Positions 38,255 through 47,606 of a DNA stretch of 64,000 nucleotides are shown piece by piece (position 1 is the stretch's first letter; the number at the start of each line of letters is the position of its first letter). Both the position numbers and the translations under genes were made by a program. The stretch is from assembly GCA_947259705.1 (NCBI GenBank), contig CAMYNL010000001.1, forward strand, positions 124,001-188,000. Reading direction: 5' to 3'. Below the pieces are notes generated by a model. That model was not told where the DNA came from and ran no database searches. It saw only the letters and a program-made list of their open reading frames with translations. The DNA is from an uncultured Gammaproteobacteria bacterium (GTDB lineage Bacteria > Pseudomonadota > Gammaproteobacteria > Arenicellales > JAANXG01).

Positions 38255-40948
38255 ATGAACCAAGACAAAAGCCTGCTCTTGCTGGTGGACGGCTCCTCCT
38301 ACCTCTACCGGGCCTTTCATGCTCTGCCCGGCCTGACAAGTTCCGGTGGTCAGCTCACCGGTGCCGTCTACGGCGTGATCAGCATGATCCGGAAGCTGCT
38401 GGCCGATCATCACCCCGCCTACGCGGCGGTGGTTTTTGACGCCAAGGGCAAGTCCTTCCGCAATGAGCTTTATCCCGAGTACAAGTCCAACCGTCCTCCC
38501 ATGCCTGACGAGCTCCGCAGCCAGCTGCCTTATGTGCACGATCTGGTGCGGGCGATGGGGCTGCCGCTTCTGATCGTGGACGGCGTAGAAGCCGACGACG
38601 TCATCGCCACCCTGGCGCACCAAGCCCGGAGCCAGGATCTATCGGCGCTGGTGTCAACCGGAGATAAGGATCTTGCCCAGATCGTGAACGACGACGTGGA
38701 GCTGGTCGATACCATGCAGGACCAGCGTTACGACCAGCAGGCGGTGGAGCGCAAGTTCGGGGTCCCTCCAAGGATGATTGTTGATTACCTCGCCTTGGTG
38801 GGGGACGTGTCCGATAACGTTCCCGGGGTGCCGAAGGTGGGCCCCAAGACCGCCGCGAAGTGGCTGCATCAGTTCGGATCGCTGGATGGGGTCATTAGGC
38901 ACGCCTCCGAAATAGGTGGCAAGGCGGGCGAGAATCTGCGCGCGGCGCTGGATCAGTTACCGTTATCGCGACAACTGGTAACCGTCAAGCGCGACGTGCC
39001 CCTGCAGGTGGCGCCCACGGACCTCCGGCCCGGCGACGCCGACTCCAAGCGCCTGAAGGAGCTTTACTCTGAACTCGAGTTCAATAGCTGGTTGTCGGAA
39101 CTGGGCGGAGTCGACGAAGCCGCGGCAGAAGCCGCCAAGGCCGCGTACGCCACCATCCTCGACGAGCGGACCCTGAACGTCTGGCTAGACAAGCTTCGCT
39201 CCGCCGATCTGTTCGCGTTCGACACCGAAACGACCTCGTTGGACCCGGTCGAGGCAAAGCTGGTCGGGGTCTCCTTCGCTGTGGCACCTGGCGAGGCCGC
39301 CTATGTCCCCTGCGCTCATGACTATCCGGGCGTACCGCAACAGATCACGCGAGACCTGTTGCTCGCCCGGCTCGCGCCGCTGCTTCGGGACCCATCATGC
39401 GCCAAGGTGGGGCAGAACCTGAAATACGATCACTGCGTGTTGTCGAGCTATGGTATCGATCTGAACGGGATTCGCTTCGACACCATGCTCGAATCCTACG
39501 TTCTGGACAGCGTCGCCAACCGCCACGACATGGATACGCTGGCCCTGAAGTACCTTGGCTACAAGACCACTACGTTCGAGGAAGTCGCTGGCAAGGGTAA
39601 GAAGCAGTTGTGCTTCAGCGAGGTAACGCTCGACCAAGCCACGCCTTACGCCGCCGAGGACGCCGATGTGACCTTGCGCCTGCACCAGGTGCTATGGCCG
39701 AAGCTTGAGCAGAAGCCGCGCTTGAAGGACCTGTTCGAGAAGGTGGAAATGCCGCTGCTCACGGTATTGTCCCGGGTGGAGCGCAACGGTGTGAAGATTG
39801 ACGCTGAAATGCTGGCCCGGCAGAGCAGTGAGTTGACCGGGCGTATCGCCGAACTCGAGGCAGACGCGTACCGGCTGGCTCAGGGTCCCTTCAACATTGC
39901 TTCGCCGAAACAGATTCAGGAAGTGTTGTATGAACGTCTTAAATTGCCGGTGCTGCGAAAGACCCCGAAAGGGCAGCCTTCCACCGCAGAAAACGTAATG
40001 CAAGAGCTGGCGATCGATTATGACCTGCCACAACTCATCCTTAAACACCGAGCTTTGAGCAAACTGAAGTCCACCTATACGGACAAACTGCCGGACATGG
40101 TCAATCCCCGCACGGGCCGGGTACACACTTCATATCACCAGGCGGTCGCGGCCACCGGCCGTCTGTCGTCGAGCGAGCCCAATCTGCAGAATATCCCGAT
40201 CCGCACCGCTGAAGGCCGCCGTATCCGGGAGGCCTTTGTCCCGGAGCCGGGGAACTTGCTGCTGGCGGCAGACTATTCGCAGATCGAATTGCGCATCATG
40301 GCGCACCTGTCGGGGGACGAAGGCCTTATGCAGGCGTTCGCCGCTGGCGCGGATGTGCATCGAGCCACTGCGGCGGAAGTGTTCGGGGTCGCACCCGGAC
40401 AGGTGAGCGAGGACCAGCGACGCCACGCCAAGGCGATAAATTTCGGCCTCATATACGGCATGTCCGCTTTCGGTCTGGCGCAACAGCTGCGTATCGATAG
40501 GGTGGCGGCGCAGCAGTACATAGACCTGTACTTTGCGCGCTATCCGGGAGTGAAGGAATTCATGGACCAGACCCGGATAAACGCGCGCGCGACAGGTTAC
40601 GTGGAGACCCTTTTCGGCCGCCGGCTTTATGTCCCGGACATCGGCTCCAGCAATCATGCGCGGCGCCAGTATGCGGAACGGACTGCCATCAACGCCCCCA
40701 TGCAGGGAAGCGCCGCCGACATCATCAAAATGGCCATGCTGGTCATCGACGATTGGCTGCGGGACGAGGGCCAGGCGGTGCGTATGATCATGCAGGTCCA
40801 CGACGAGCTGGTCTTCGAGCTTTCCGAGGACCGAGTCGACACCGCGAAGGGGAAGATTGTTCAGATGATGGTTTCGGTCGCCGAGCTGGCGGTACCGCTG
40901 GAGGTGGACGTCGGGGTGGGCCAGAACTGGGCCGAAGCTCACCCCTGA
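38255..40948 (+). CDS. polA: DNA polymerase I
   Basis: 897 residues from ATG 38255. All three domains are present: the 5'-3' flap nuclease (LLLVDGSSYLYRAFHALPG, VEADDVIATLA, STGDKDLAQIV), the 3'-5' exonuclease with intact DTETTSLDP and YAAEDADVTLRL, and the polymerase with LLAADYSQIELRIMAHLSGD, RRHAKAINFGLIYGMS and the active-site VHDELVFEL. Proofreading residues look intact. Divergent from DUF2782; followed by the small-RNA region and engB. Confidence 0.98.
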   Translation: MNQDKSLLLLVDGSSYLYRAFHALPGLTSSGGQLTGAVYGVISMIRKLLADHHPAYAAVVFDAKGKSFRNELYPEYKSNRPPMPDELRSQLPYVHDLVRAMGLPLLIVDGVEADDVIATLAHQARSQDLSALVSTGDKDLAQIVNDDVELVDTMQDQRYDQQAVERKFGVPPRMIVDYLALVGDVSDNVPGVPKVGPKTAAKWLHQFGSLDGVIRHASEIGGKAGENLRAALDQLPLSRQLVTVKRDVPLQVAPTDLRPGDADSKRLKELYSELEFNSWLSELGGVDEAAAEAAKAAYATILDERTLNVWLDKLRSADLFAFDTETTSLDPVEAKLVGVSFAVAPGEAAYVPCAHDYPGVPQQITRDLLLARLAPLLRDPSCAKVGQNLKYDHCVLSSYGIDLNGIRFDTMLESYVLDSVANRHDMDTLALKYLGYKTTTFEEVAGKGKKQLCFSEVTLDQATPYAAEDADVTLRLHQVLWPKLEQKPRLKDLFEKVEMPLLTVLSRVERNGVKIDAEMLARQSSELTGRIAELEADAYRLAQGPFNIASPKQIQEVLYERLKLPVLRKTPKGQPSTAENVMQELAIDYDLPQLILKHRALSKLKSTYTDKLPDMVNPRTGRVHTSYHQAVAATGRLSSSEPNLQNIPIRTAEGRRIREAFVPEPGNLLLAADYSQIELRIMAHLSGDEGLMQAFAAGADVHRATAAEVFGVAPGQVSEDQRRHAKAINFGLIYGMSAFGLAQQLRIDRVAAQQYIDLYFARYPGVKEFMDQTRINARATGYVETLFGRRLYVPDIGSSNHARRQYAERTAINAPMQGSAADIIKMAMLVIDDWLRDEGQAVRMIMQVHDELVFELSEDRVDTAKGKIVQMMVSVAELAVPLEVDVGVGQNWAEAHP

Positions 40949-41020
40949 TGTCGGCGCCGGGCGTGGAGGCTCGCGCCTGCACTCGGCAAGATTAAGTTTT
41001 GGTAAGCGAGGCTTGCCCGG

Positions 41021-41181
41021 GGGAACTTCGCATAGAGCGCGAAGTCTCAGTGATCAGGTCGATGTGGAAGAGTCGACCTCCCGCTCTCTCCTCCCTGAGC
41101 GGGAAGGGGCCGCGCAAAGCGGCACCTTATATTGTTGAGAGCCCCGGACAGACCTCCCCTTAGCGTTCCGGGGCCTTTTTT
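41021..41181 (+). ncRNA. Candidate small RNA with C-rich loops between polA and engB
   Basis: A chain of short stem-loops on the plus strand: 41025-31/41039-45 (7 bp), 41056-62/41073-79 (7 bp), 41080-86/41097-103 (7 bp, loop tctcctccct), 41109-13/41119-23 (5 bp), and a terminator 41141-48/41167-74 (8 bp) with loop cagacctccccttagcgt and six T at 41176-41181. The two large loops expose CUCC-type, anti-Shine-Dalgarno motifs. The polA-engB interval is where Spot 42 (spf) and Pseudomonas ErsA lie; sX13 of Xanthomonas, also downstream of polA as I recall, uses C-rich loops. The 5' end is a guess; I saw no strong promoter. Confidence 0.6.
41141..41181 (+). terminator. Rho-independent terminator before engB
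   Basis: Perfect 8-base stem gccccgga (41141-41148) with tccggggc (41167-41174), an 18-base loop, then cc and six T. It ends the polA/small-RNA transcript and lies 39 bases from the convergent engB stop. Confidence 0.85.
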
Positions 41182-41219
41182 GTTGTCTCGCCCCGGTGCC
41201 GCGGTCCGTAATCTTTGCC

Positions 41220-41837
41220 TCAATCCAACCATTCCGTGATGCGCCGACGCGCTTCGTCGAGACCCACGTGGGTCACCGCCGAGAACAACTGGATGGACAC
41301 AGGAATATCAAAGCGTTTGGTAACGCCTCCCACCTCCTGCCGCACGCGCGCGCAGCGACTGCGGCTCAGCTTGTCGCACTTGGTCAGCAGAACGTGCACC
41401 GGCATGGCTGCGGCACTACACCAGGCAAGCATCTGCATGTCCAGCGGCATCAGGGGATGCCGGGCATCCATCAGCAGAATGAGACCGCGCAGGCTGTTGC
41501 GGCTGCGCAGATAGTGCTCCAGCACCTGTTCCCAGTGACGCTTCAGTCCAGGCGGCACTTTGGCGTAACCGTATCCCGGGAGGTCTACCAGGTAGCGAGA
41601 CGGCGCCAGTTCGAAAAAAATAATCTGCTGGGTTCGGCCGGGGGTCTTACTGGTCCGGGCCAGGCCTCTGCGCTGGGTGATGGCGTTGAGGGCGCTGGAT
41701 TTACCGACATTGGAGCGCCCGGAAAAAGCGACCTCCGCGGCGTCATCGGGCGGCCACTGGGCGGGATCGTGGGCGGCGACGATGAATCTCGGCGAACGGA
41801 GCAGCAGCGGGATTGTTGGCGGCTTGGTCTCGGACAA
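41220..41837 (-). CDS. engB: Ribosome biogenesis GTPase EngB (YihA/YsxC)
   Basis: 205 residues. G1 AFSGRSNVGKSSALNA, G2 around TPGRTQQIIFFE, G3 VDLPGYGYAKVP, and G4 LLTKCDKLSR are all present. Essential GTPase in large-subunit assembly. Converges with polA and is divergent from the cytochrome c4 gene, the same neighbourhood as in Pseudomonas and E. coli. Confidence 0.96.
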   Translation of the reverse strand: MSETKPPTIPLLLRSPRFIVAAHDPAQWPPDDAAEVAFSGRSNVGKSSALNAITQRRGLARTSKTPGRTQQIIFFELAPSRYLVDLPGYGYAKVPPGLKRHWEQVLEHYLRSRNSLRGLILLMDARHPLMPLDMQMLAWCSAAAMPVHVLLTKCDKLSRSRCARVRQEVGGVTKRFDIPVSIQLFSAVTHVGLDEARRRITEWLD

Positions 41838-41870
41838 TGGCCTGTCTTTCGGTTCGCGGGTTGGGCGCTA

Positions 41871-41899
41871 TTGTCGCTCAACGGGGGACGTGTTATAAA
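41871..41899 (+). promoter_or_regulatory. sigma-70 promoter of the cytochrome c4 gene
   Basis: TTGTCG at 41871-41876, a 17-base spacer and TATAAA at 41894-41899, between the divergent engB and cytochrome c4 genes. The leader is about 155 bases. Confidence 0.65.
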
Positions 41900-42060
41900 A
41901 CGGCCCCTGTTTTCTAGGGTTTCTGGCGTTCGACCACCGCGTTGCGGCTAGGCGTGCGTACCGGCACCGCCAACTTCACCCCATGCTATCACGCAGGCCC
42001 CCTCATGTTGGCGCCGGCCGGGCGGGAGCAGGTCGATCAGACAACCGACTGGAGGCTTCA

Positions 42061-42678
42061 ATGCTACGAAAGATAACAACTTGGGCAGCCGCACTCACCT
42101 GCACCGCCCTGGTCCCCACCGTGCAGGCTTCCGGCGACGCCGTGGCGGGCGAGACGGCGGCCAAGCAGATGTGTGCCGCCTGCCACGGGGCGGACGGCAA
42201 CAGCCCGGCGCCGAATTTCCCGAGCCTGGCGGGACAGGTGCCCGGCTATGTCGCCGATCAACTGGCGCGCTTCAAGTCGGGCGAGCGCGAAAATGCAGTG
42301 ATGGCCGGTATTGCGCAACCGTTGACACCGGAGCAGATGGCGAACCTCGATGCTTACTTCTCCAGCCAGGAGGTGAAACCCGGCGCGGTACCGGAGGAGG
42401 ACAAGGAGTCCGCCGAGCGCGGGGGGTGGTTGTACCGTGGCGGGTACGCGCCCATGGACGTCGCCGCGTGCATGAGTTGCCATGGTCCGAGTGGCCATGG
42501 TGTGCCACGCCGCTACCCGCGGGTGTCGGGACAGAAGCGTGAATACCTCGAGCAACAGCTACTGGCGTTCAAATCGGGCCAGCGGCCTAGTTATGGCAAC
42601 ATCATGACCAGCATCGCGTTTCGCATGTCGGCACAGCAGATCAAGGACGTCTCCGCCTACATGCATGCGCTTCAATAG
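42061..42678 (+). CDS. Cytochrome c4 (dihaem)
   Basis: 205 residues from ATG 42061. Signal peptide MLRKITTWAAALTCTALVPT followed by VQA. Two haem c sites: CAACHGADGNSPAPNFPSL (about residue 40) and CMSCHGPSGHGVPRRYPRV (about residue 140), each with a distal Met candidate (VMAGIAQPL and IMTSIAFRM). Periplasmic electron carrier to terminal oxidases such as cbb3. Placed beside engB and polA, as in Pseudomonas. Confidence 0.95.
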   Translation: MLRKITTWAAALTCTALVPTVQASGDAVAGETAAKQMCAACHGADGNSPAPNFPSLAGQVPGYVADQLARFKSGERENAVMAGIAQPLTPEQMANLDAYFSSQEVKPGAVPEEDKESAERGGWLYRGGYAPMDVAACMSCHGPSGHGVPRRYPRVSGQKREYLEQQLLAFKSGQRPSYGNIMTSIAFRMSAQQIKDVSAYMHALQ

Positions 42679-42820
42679 CTGGTCGGTCGCGGTTCGGGAC
42701 GACCACTGTAACGGGTGGCCCGGCGCCGTTCTTTGTGGATTTGGCCGGCCCGCTAAAAGCCGCTTCCGGGATTGAGCGGTATACTCCTTCACCAATATTC
42801 AGCGAGAGGTTCTGCAATCA

Positions 42821-43258
42821 ATGTGGTCCGGAAATATTCGACTTTTATTAGTGGTTACAGTGTTTGTCGCGGCACCCTTGTGGGCGGCAGAGGTCACCGT
42901 CTACAAGAGCCCCACCTGCGGGTGCTGCAAGAAATGGGTGGAGCACCTCGAGCAGAGCGGCTTCGAGGTGAAGACCTACGATGTGCGTGATGTCGTGTCC
43001 TACAAGGTTCGGATGGGCGTCCCGCGGACGCTGGGTTCCTGCCATACGGCGTTGGTGGATGGCTATGTCATTGAGGGCCACGTCCCGGCGGACGATATCA
43101 AGCGGTTGTTGACGCAGCGCCCGCGGGTATCGGGGCTGGCGGTCCCGGGCATGCCGATAGGCTCGCCGGGCATGGAGCAGGGCAACCGTCGCGACCGTTA
43201 CGATGTGCTCAGCTTCACCGCGGACGGTGTGACCGAGGTTTTCGCGACGCACCAGTAG
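42821..43258 (+). CDS. DUF411 exported metal-binding protein
   Basis: 145 residues. Signal peptide (LLLVVTVFVAAPLWA) followed by a thioredoxin-like DUF411 core. The metal-site motif SPTCGCCKKWVEHL comes right after the signal, and GSCHTALVDGYVIEGHVPAD is the second hallmark. DUF411 proteins are linked to copper handling in many proteobacteria. An isolated TATACT at 42780-42785 may be its -10. Confidence 0.9.
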   Translation: MWSGNIRLLLVVTVFVAAPLWAAEVTVYKSPTCGCCKKWVEHLEQSGFEVKTYDVRDVVSYKVRMGVPRTLGSCHTALVDGYVIEGHVPADDIKRLLTQRPRVSGLAVPGMPIGSPGMEQGNRRDRYDVLSFTADGVTEVFATHQ

Positions 43259-43389
43259 TTGCCCGCCGCGGGCGGTCGGTAGCGGGCGGCGGTACTCCTG
43301 GCCCGCGGGATTGGTATCGCGCCAGTACCAACTGTCCGGTCAAGACGACGCCCGTCCCGCGCTGCAGGGATCGGCTCCCCGCCCGCGGG

Positions 43390-44016
43390 TCAGCGGCCTG
43401 CCAGGATGCCACGCCGGTCTCGACTCAGCTCGCGCCACAGCCCGTCAATGTTGTCGCGAAAGATGTCATCCGCGTCGGCGGCAGCCAATTTCCAGTCTCC
43501 GTGCTGCAGCTCCCATTGGAGCTGCCCCGGGGCCCAGCCTGCGTAGCCAAGGAAAATGCGCAGAGGCATTGCCGGGGTTGCCATCAGGCGTTTGAGAAAC
43601 GCGATGTCGGCGTGAAAATAGACATCGTCGAGCACGGCTTTTCCTGCAGGCTCCAACTCACGGGCGCGATAAAGATAGGCGAAATGACCCAAGGCGACCG
43701 GTCCTCCCACGTGGATGAGATGCTGCCTTGACGCGGCGGCGTCGAAGTCCGGAAAAAACTCCGTGGCGGTGGTGGAGGTACGGCGATTCACGATCAGGCC
43801 GTGGCTTCCCTGCACGGAATGTTCGACGAGCAGGATAACGGTCTCGGCGAAACGTGGATCCGCGATGTCCGGGCTGGCGACCAGAAACAGACCTGCGCCA
43901 AGATCGTCAGGCGACGGGCTCTGGGATAACGCGGCACCGCTGTAGAGCGATACCGTGCAAATGAAGAGTGCCCCCATGCACAGGGATCGGAGTGGTAAGG
44001 CCCGCTGTCGCACCAA
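43390..44016 (-). CDS. YqgE/AlgH family protein with signal peptide
   Basis: 208 residues. The UPF0301 core is clear: GAGLFLVASPDIADPRFAET, GSHGLIVNRR, VGGPVALGHFAYLYR and IFLGYAGWAPGQLQWELQHG. Family members are normally cytosolic and begin at the core; here about 32 residues precede it and include LCMGALFICTVSLYSGAALS, a convincing signal peptide. Export to the periplasm is therefore predicted. It may be a second, specialised copy rather than the housekeeping yqgE, which usually sits with yqgF. Confidence 0.88.
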   Translation of the reverse strand: MVRQRALPLRSLCMGALFICTVSLYSGAALSQSPSPDDLGAGLFLVASPDIADPRFAETVILLVEHSVQGSHGLIVNRRTSTTATEFFPDFDAAASRQHLIHVGGPVALGHFAYLYRARELEPAGKAVLDDVYFHADIAFLKRLMATPAMPLRIFLGYAGWAPGQLQWELQHGDWKLAAADADDIFRDNIDGLWRELSRDRRGILAGR

Positions 44017-44304
44017 GCGCCGCTTCCCGTATCAAGAGATGGTCTTACCCTACTCCTTTCCGGGCCCGGTGAGAACCTCCATGCAGTCATGAGGCCCGTA
44101 GGAGGGCGGGGCAGCCATGACCTCCTCGCGCGGGTTTGGCGCCGGTGCCGCTCGACGGCCGGCGGTTTGCATGCCAGCGCGCCGTACTGGCGCCGATGAC
44201 CGCGTGGGTGGCGCCTGTTGAACGGCGGCATGGCGGAAACGGGTACACGTATTTTCGGGGCTTTCGCGCTATCATTACCAGTTCGCGCGAGCACCACTGA
44301 ATCA

Positions 44305-44730
44305 ATGCCTCACCACACCGCCCCAGCCAGACAGTTCACGCCGCATGAATTCGGGGGCCTGGTCGACGTCGCCGTCAAGGCCGGGCAACGGCGTACCCCG
44401 GTGATCGAGACCGCGGACGACGGGGATACCAATCCATACCGCAATGCAGTAGAAGCGTTGCGAGAGGTGTTCCCGGAGGACGATGAAGCGTTTCACGGTG
44501 CCGCAACACGTTTCGTCGCGCTGATGCGGCTGTTTGCGGACGATCGTCTCGGATCCTGGGCACGGCACGACCGCAGCCATGGAGAGCACAGCAGCATACA
44601 CCCGGCCGTGATTCATGTCGCCGCGCAGATGAAATTAACGCCGAACGACAGGTTTCCCGAAAAACGCTTTCTGCTCGCGGTGGCGGAGGTCGCGGCAGCG
44701 AGCTATCCAGAGGTCAAAGGTTGGGACTGA
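44305..44730 (+). CDS. Hypothetical protein upstream of PhoX
   Basis: 141 residues from ATG 44305; the frame is open from 44218. Acidic and His-containing, with RQFTPHEFGGLVDVAVKAGQ, TPVIETADDGDTNPYRNAVE and the end FLLAVAEVAAASYPEVKGWD. No signal peptide or known domain seen. It overlaps the PhoX gene start by 10 bases, so the two are likely coupled. Confidence 0.6.
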   Translation: MPHHTAPARQFTPHEFGGLVDVAVKAGQRRTPVIETADDGDTNPYRNAVEALREVFPEDDEAFHGAATRFVALMRLFADDRLGSWARHDRSHGEHSSIHPAVIHVAAQMKLTPNDRFPEKRFLLAVAEVAAASYPEVKGWD

Positions 44731-46619
44731 CCGCGGATCCGGACGACAGGTCGAGCAGCCCCGACGTCGCACCCTGCTTCCAGGAGGTGCTGACGCAGCG
44801 GCTGTCCCGCCGCGGTCTGCTCAAGCTGATTGCGGCCGGCGGGTTGATGGCCTGCGTGCCGAGGCAGCCGCTGCACGGTGCGGAAGCGCAGTCGCCCGCC
44901 CCCGAACTGGATTTTGCCGAGATCCCCCACGGCCGGGATGACACCGTGCACGTCCCCAGCGGGCACGAAGTCCAGGTCCTGCTGCGCTGGGGTGACCCGT
45001 TGTTCGCGGATATGCCCGATTTTGATCCGCTCGCCCAGGACGCGGCCGGACAGCGACGCCGGTTCGGGTACAACAACGATTTCGTTGCCTTCATGCCCTT
45101 CCGGGACGGTGTTGATCAAGACGCACGGGGCTTGCTGGTGGTCAATCATGAATCTACCCAGGCCCCCTTGATGTTCCCCGGCTCGCCGTCGCCGTTACGT
45201 TTGACCAGGCCGCAGTGCGACGTAGAAATCGCCGCACATGGGGTTTCTGTTGTCGAGGTCAGGCACCGACAGGGCCAGTGGAGGGTTCAGTTGGACTCCT
45301 CGCACAATCGACGCGTCACCCCTGAGACCCCGGCGCGTCTCAGCGGGCCGGCTGCGGGGCATCCCCGACTGCGGACGTCGTACAGCAGCGACGGGGTGCG
45401 CAGTCTCGGCACCTACGGCAACTGCGCGGGCGGGGTGACGCCATGGGGCACGGTGCTGACCGCGGAAGAGAACGTCCAGTTCTACTTCACCGGCGACCCG
45501 AGGCGCGGGCCGGAGGCCGAGAATTACCGCCGCTTCGGTAGGTATGGCTGGGGGATGTTCGCATGGGGTCGACATTACCCGCGCTGGAACCTGGAGCAGG
45601 AGCCGAGGGAGCCGCTGCATACGGGGTGGATCGTAGAGATAGATCCCTATGATGCTGAGTTCGTGCCGCGCAAACGGACTGCGCTGGGCCGCTTCAAGCA
45701 CGAGGGCTGCAGCGTGCATCTGAACAGCGACGGCCGCGTCGTGGCTTACATGGGGGACGACCAGCGGTTCGAGTATATCTATCGGTTCCTCAGTGCCGGC
45801 CGCTTCGACCCTCATGACCGGGCGGGAAACCTTTCCCTGCTCGATGAAGGTGAGTTATCGGTGGCGGATTTTCGCGCTGACGGAACCGTGGTCTGGCACG
45901 CGCTGACATTCGGACATGGACCGCTGACGCCGCGAAACGGCTTTCACAGCCAGGCAGACGTGGTGCTGGATGCGCGGCGGGCGGCGGACCTGATGGGGGC
46001 AACGCGAATGGACAGACCCGAGGAAGTCGAGGTGAACCCGCTTTCCGGCGAGGTATTCGTGATGTTGACCAAGAACCAGAAACGCGCCAGCACGGACACG
46101 GATGCGGTGAATCCCCGTGGCCCCAATCGGTTCGGCCATGTGCTGACTCTGGTGCCGCCGGGCGGTGACCACGCCATGCCGGAGTATCGCTGGGAATTGT
46201 TCCTGCTCGCGGGAGATCCGCAGCAGCGGGGTCACGGCGCCGTGTATCATCCCGATATCAGCCGCCATGGCTGGTTTCTGGCCCCGGACAACTGCGCGTT
46301 CGACCGCCACGGCCGGCTATGGATTACCACCGACGGCAACGACGCTGCCGGTATAGCCGACGGCATCTGGGCGTGCGAAACAAGCGGTGCCCGGCGCGCC
46401 CTGACGCGGCATTTTCTCCGCGCCCCGCTCGGTGCCGAGCCGAGCGGTCCCTGTTTCACGCCCGGCGACACAACCTTATTCTGCGCCATCCAGCACCCGG
46501 GAGAGGGATCGACTTTCGATCACCCCAGCACGCGGTGGCCCGATTTCGACCAGCGCATGCCGCCGCGGCCCGCGCTGGTGGCGGTGACCCGCAGCGACGG
46601 CGGGAACATCGGGGGCTGA
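44721..46619 (+). CDS. PhoX-family (DUF839) alkaline phosphatase
   Basis: 632 residues from TTG 44721; a GTG just before the twin-arginine motif is possible. LSRRGLLKLIAAGGLMAC is a Tat leader, so the enzyme is exported folded. PhoX signatures: LGTYGNCAGGVTPWGTVLTA and EENVQFYF, FKHEGCSVHLNSDGRVVAYM, GDDQRFEYIYRFLSAGRF, and the late PDNCAFDRHGRLWITTDGN. PhoX hydrolyses phosphate esters with Ca/Fe cofactors. No Pho box was found by eye. Confidence 0.9.
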   Translation: MGLTADPDDRSSSPDVAPCFQEVLTQRLSRRGLLKLIAAGGLMACVPRQPLHGAEAQSPAPELDFAEIPHGRDDTVHVPSGHEVQVLLRWGDPLFADMPDFDPLAQDAAGQRRRFGYNNDFVAFMPFRDGVDQDARGLLVVNHESTQAPLMFPGSPSPLRLTRPQCDVEIAAHGVSVVEVRHRQGQWRVQLDSSHNRRVTPETPARLSGPAAGHPRLRTSYSSDGVRSLGTYGNCAGGVTPWGTVLTAEENVQFYFTGDPRRGPEAENYRRFGRYGWGMFAWGRHYPRWNLEQEPREPLHTGWIVEIDPYDAEFVPRKRTALGRFKHEGCSVHLNSDGRVVAYMGDDQRFEYIYRFLSAGRFDPHDRAGNLSLLDEGELSVADFRADGTVVWHALTFGHGPLTPRNGFHSQADVVLDARRAADLMGATRMDRPEEVEVNPLSGEVFVMLTKNQKRASTDTDAVNPRGPNRFGHVLTLVPPGGDHAMPEYRWELFLLAGDPQQRGHGAVYHPDISRHGWFLAPDNCAFDRHGRLWITTDGNDAAGIADGIWACETSGARRALTRHFLRAPLGAEPSGPCFTPGDTTLFCAIQHPGEGSTFDHPSTRWPDFDQRMPPRPALVAVTRSDGGNIGG

Positions 46620-47606
46620 GTGCTGAGCCCCCGCTTCTTGGCTATGGTGCTGTTCGCCGCCGGTCTGATCCTGGTAGTGGGCAGCTGTGTTCCGGTAGTA
46701 GACAGTCTTTACCGTTTCGCGACCCTGGCTCCCGTGATGACGTGGACAGTACCCACCACCACCGGGCGGGTACACGCCGAGTACCGTGTTCGCGCCGGCG
46801 AACGGCTCGCCGCAGGATTGCGCTGGCGCGACAGCAAATCACCGGAGCCCGTCCGGGACGACGTGTCGTTCACGCTGGAGATCACGGATGCCGAGGGGAG
46901 GTCCCTACAGCGTCTACGTGACGCGTGGGCCGGCCCGCGACCGTCCCGGACCACGTCCGGCGCTGGCGGCGCCGGGGCCCATGTCGGCACGGCGCGCTGG
47001 CTGCCGCCGTTCGCGGTGGCGGACGAAACCGTGCTTAACATTTACTTCGCCGCAGAGCCTGCCGACCTGGAAGCGGCCGGCACGCGCCGGCTGGAGCTGC
47101 AGTTGTTCCGCGACGTGCCGGAGTTCACCGTGTCGTTCTTCAGTGCTCTGGTGCTGTGGATACTCGGTATCCTGACGGTCCTGATCGGCGCTATCTGGTG
47201 GTTGCGCCACCTGGCCGGGGATGTCGCGGCGCCGGTGGCGGCATCCCCAGGGGATGACGAACGGCTATGGGCCATGTTCTGCCATCTCTCCGCGATGCTG
47301 GGTTATCTGTTGCCATTCGGACAGCTGATCGGTCCGAGCGTGGTCTGGATGGCGAAGCGGGACCGGTCGGGCTTCATCGATGCGCACGGGCGTGAGGCAC
47401 TGAATTTCCAGATCTCCGTCATGCTCTACGCCGTGATTGCCTTGATTGCATGTTTTGTACTCATCGGGTTCCTGTTGCTGTTTGCGCTGGTAATTTTTCA
47501 TGTCTCCATGACGCTTTATGCGTCATTGCGCGCGCAGCAGGGCGACGCGGTGCATTACCCCCTGGCGCTGCGTATCCTGCCGGCACGGCATTTTACTTCA
47601 GGTTAG
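46620..47606 (+). CDS. Membrane protein: periplasmic domain plus DUF4870
   Basis: 328 residues from GTG 46620, the base after the PhoX stop. N-terminal helix [20 protein letters not shown], a beta-rich exported segment (about residues 45-170), a second helix ([20 protein letters not shown]), and a C-terminal Tic20-like DUF4870 ([39 protein letters not shown]). DUF4870 usually stands alone in proteins of about 110 residues, so the front half is an unusual extension. Converges with hemL, sharing 14 bases. Confidence 0.8.
   Translation: MLSPRFLAMVLFAAGLILVVGSCVPVVDSLYRFATLAPVMTWTVPTTTGRVHAEYRVRAGERLAAGLRWRDSKSPEPVRDDVSFTLEITDAEGRSLQRLRDAWAGPRPSRTTSGAGGAGAHVGTARWLPPFAVADETVLNIYFAAEPADLEAAGTRRLELQLFRDVPEFTVSFFSALVLWILGILTVLIGAIWWLRHLAGDVAAPVAASPGDDERLWAMFCHLSAMLGYLLPFGQLIGPSVVWMAKRDRSGFIDAHGREALNFQISVMLYAVIALIACFVLIGFLLLFALVIFHVSMTLYASLRAQQGDAVHYPLALRILPARHFTSG

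Noticed and set aside
40949..41219. Spot 42 (spf) itself.
   Set aside because: Same genomic position, but I see no resemblance to the enteric Spot 42 sequence; only a positional and functional analogy is claimed.
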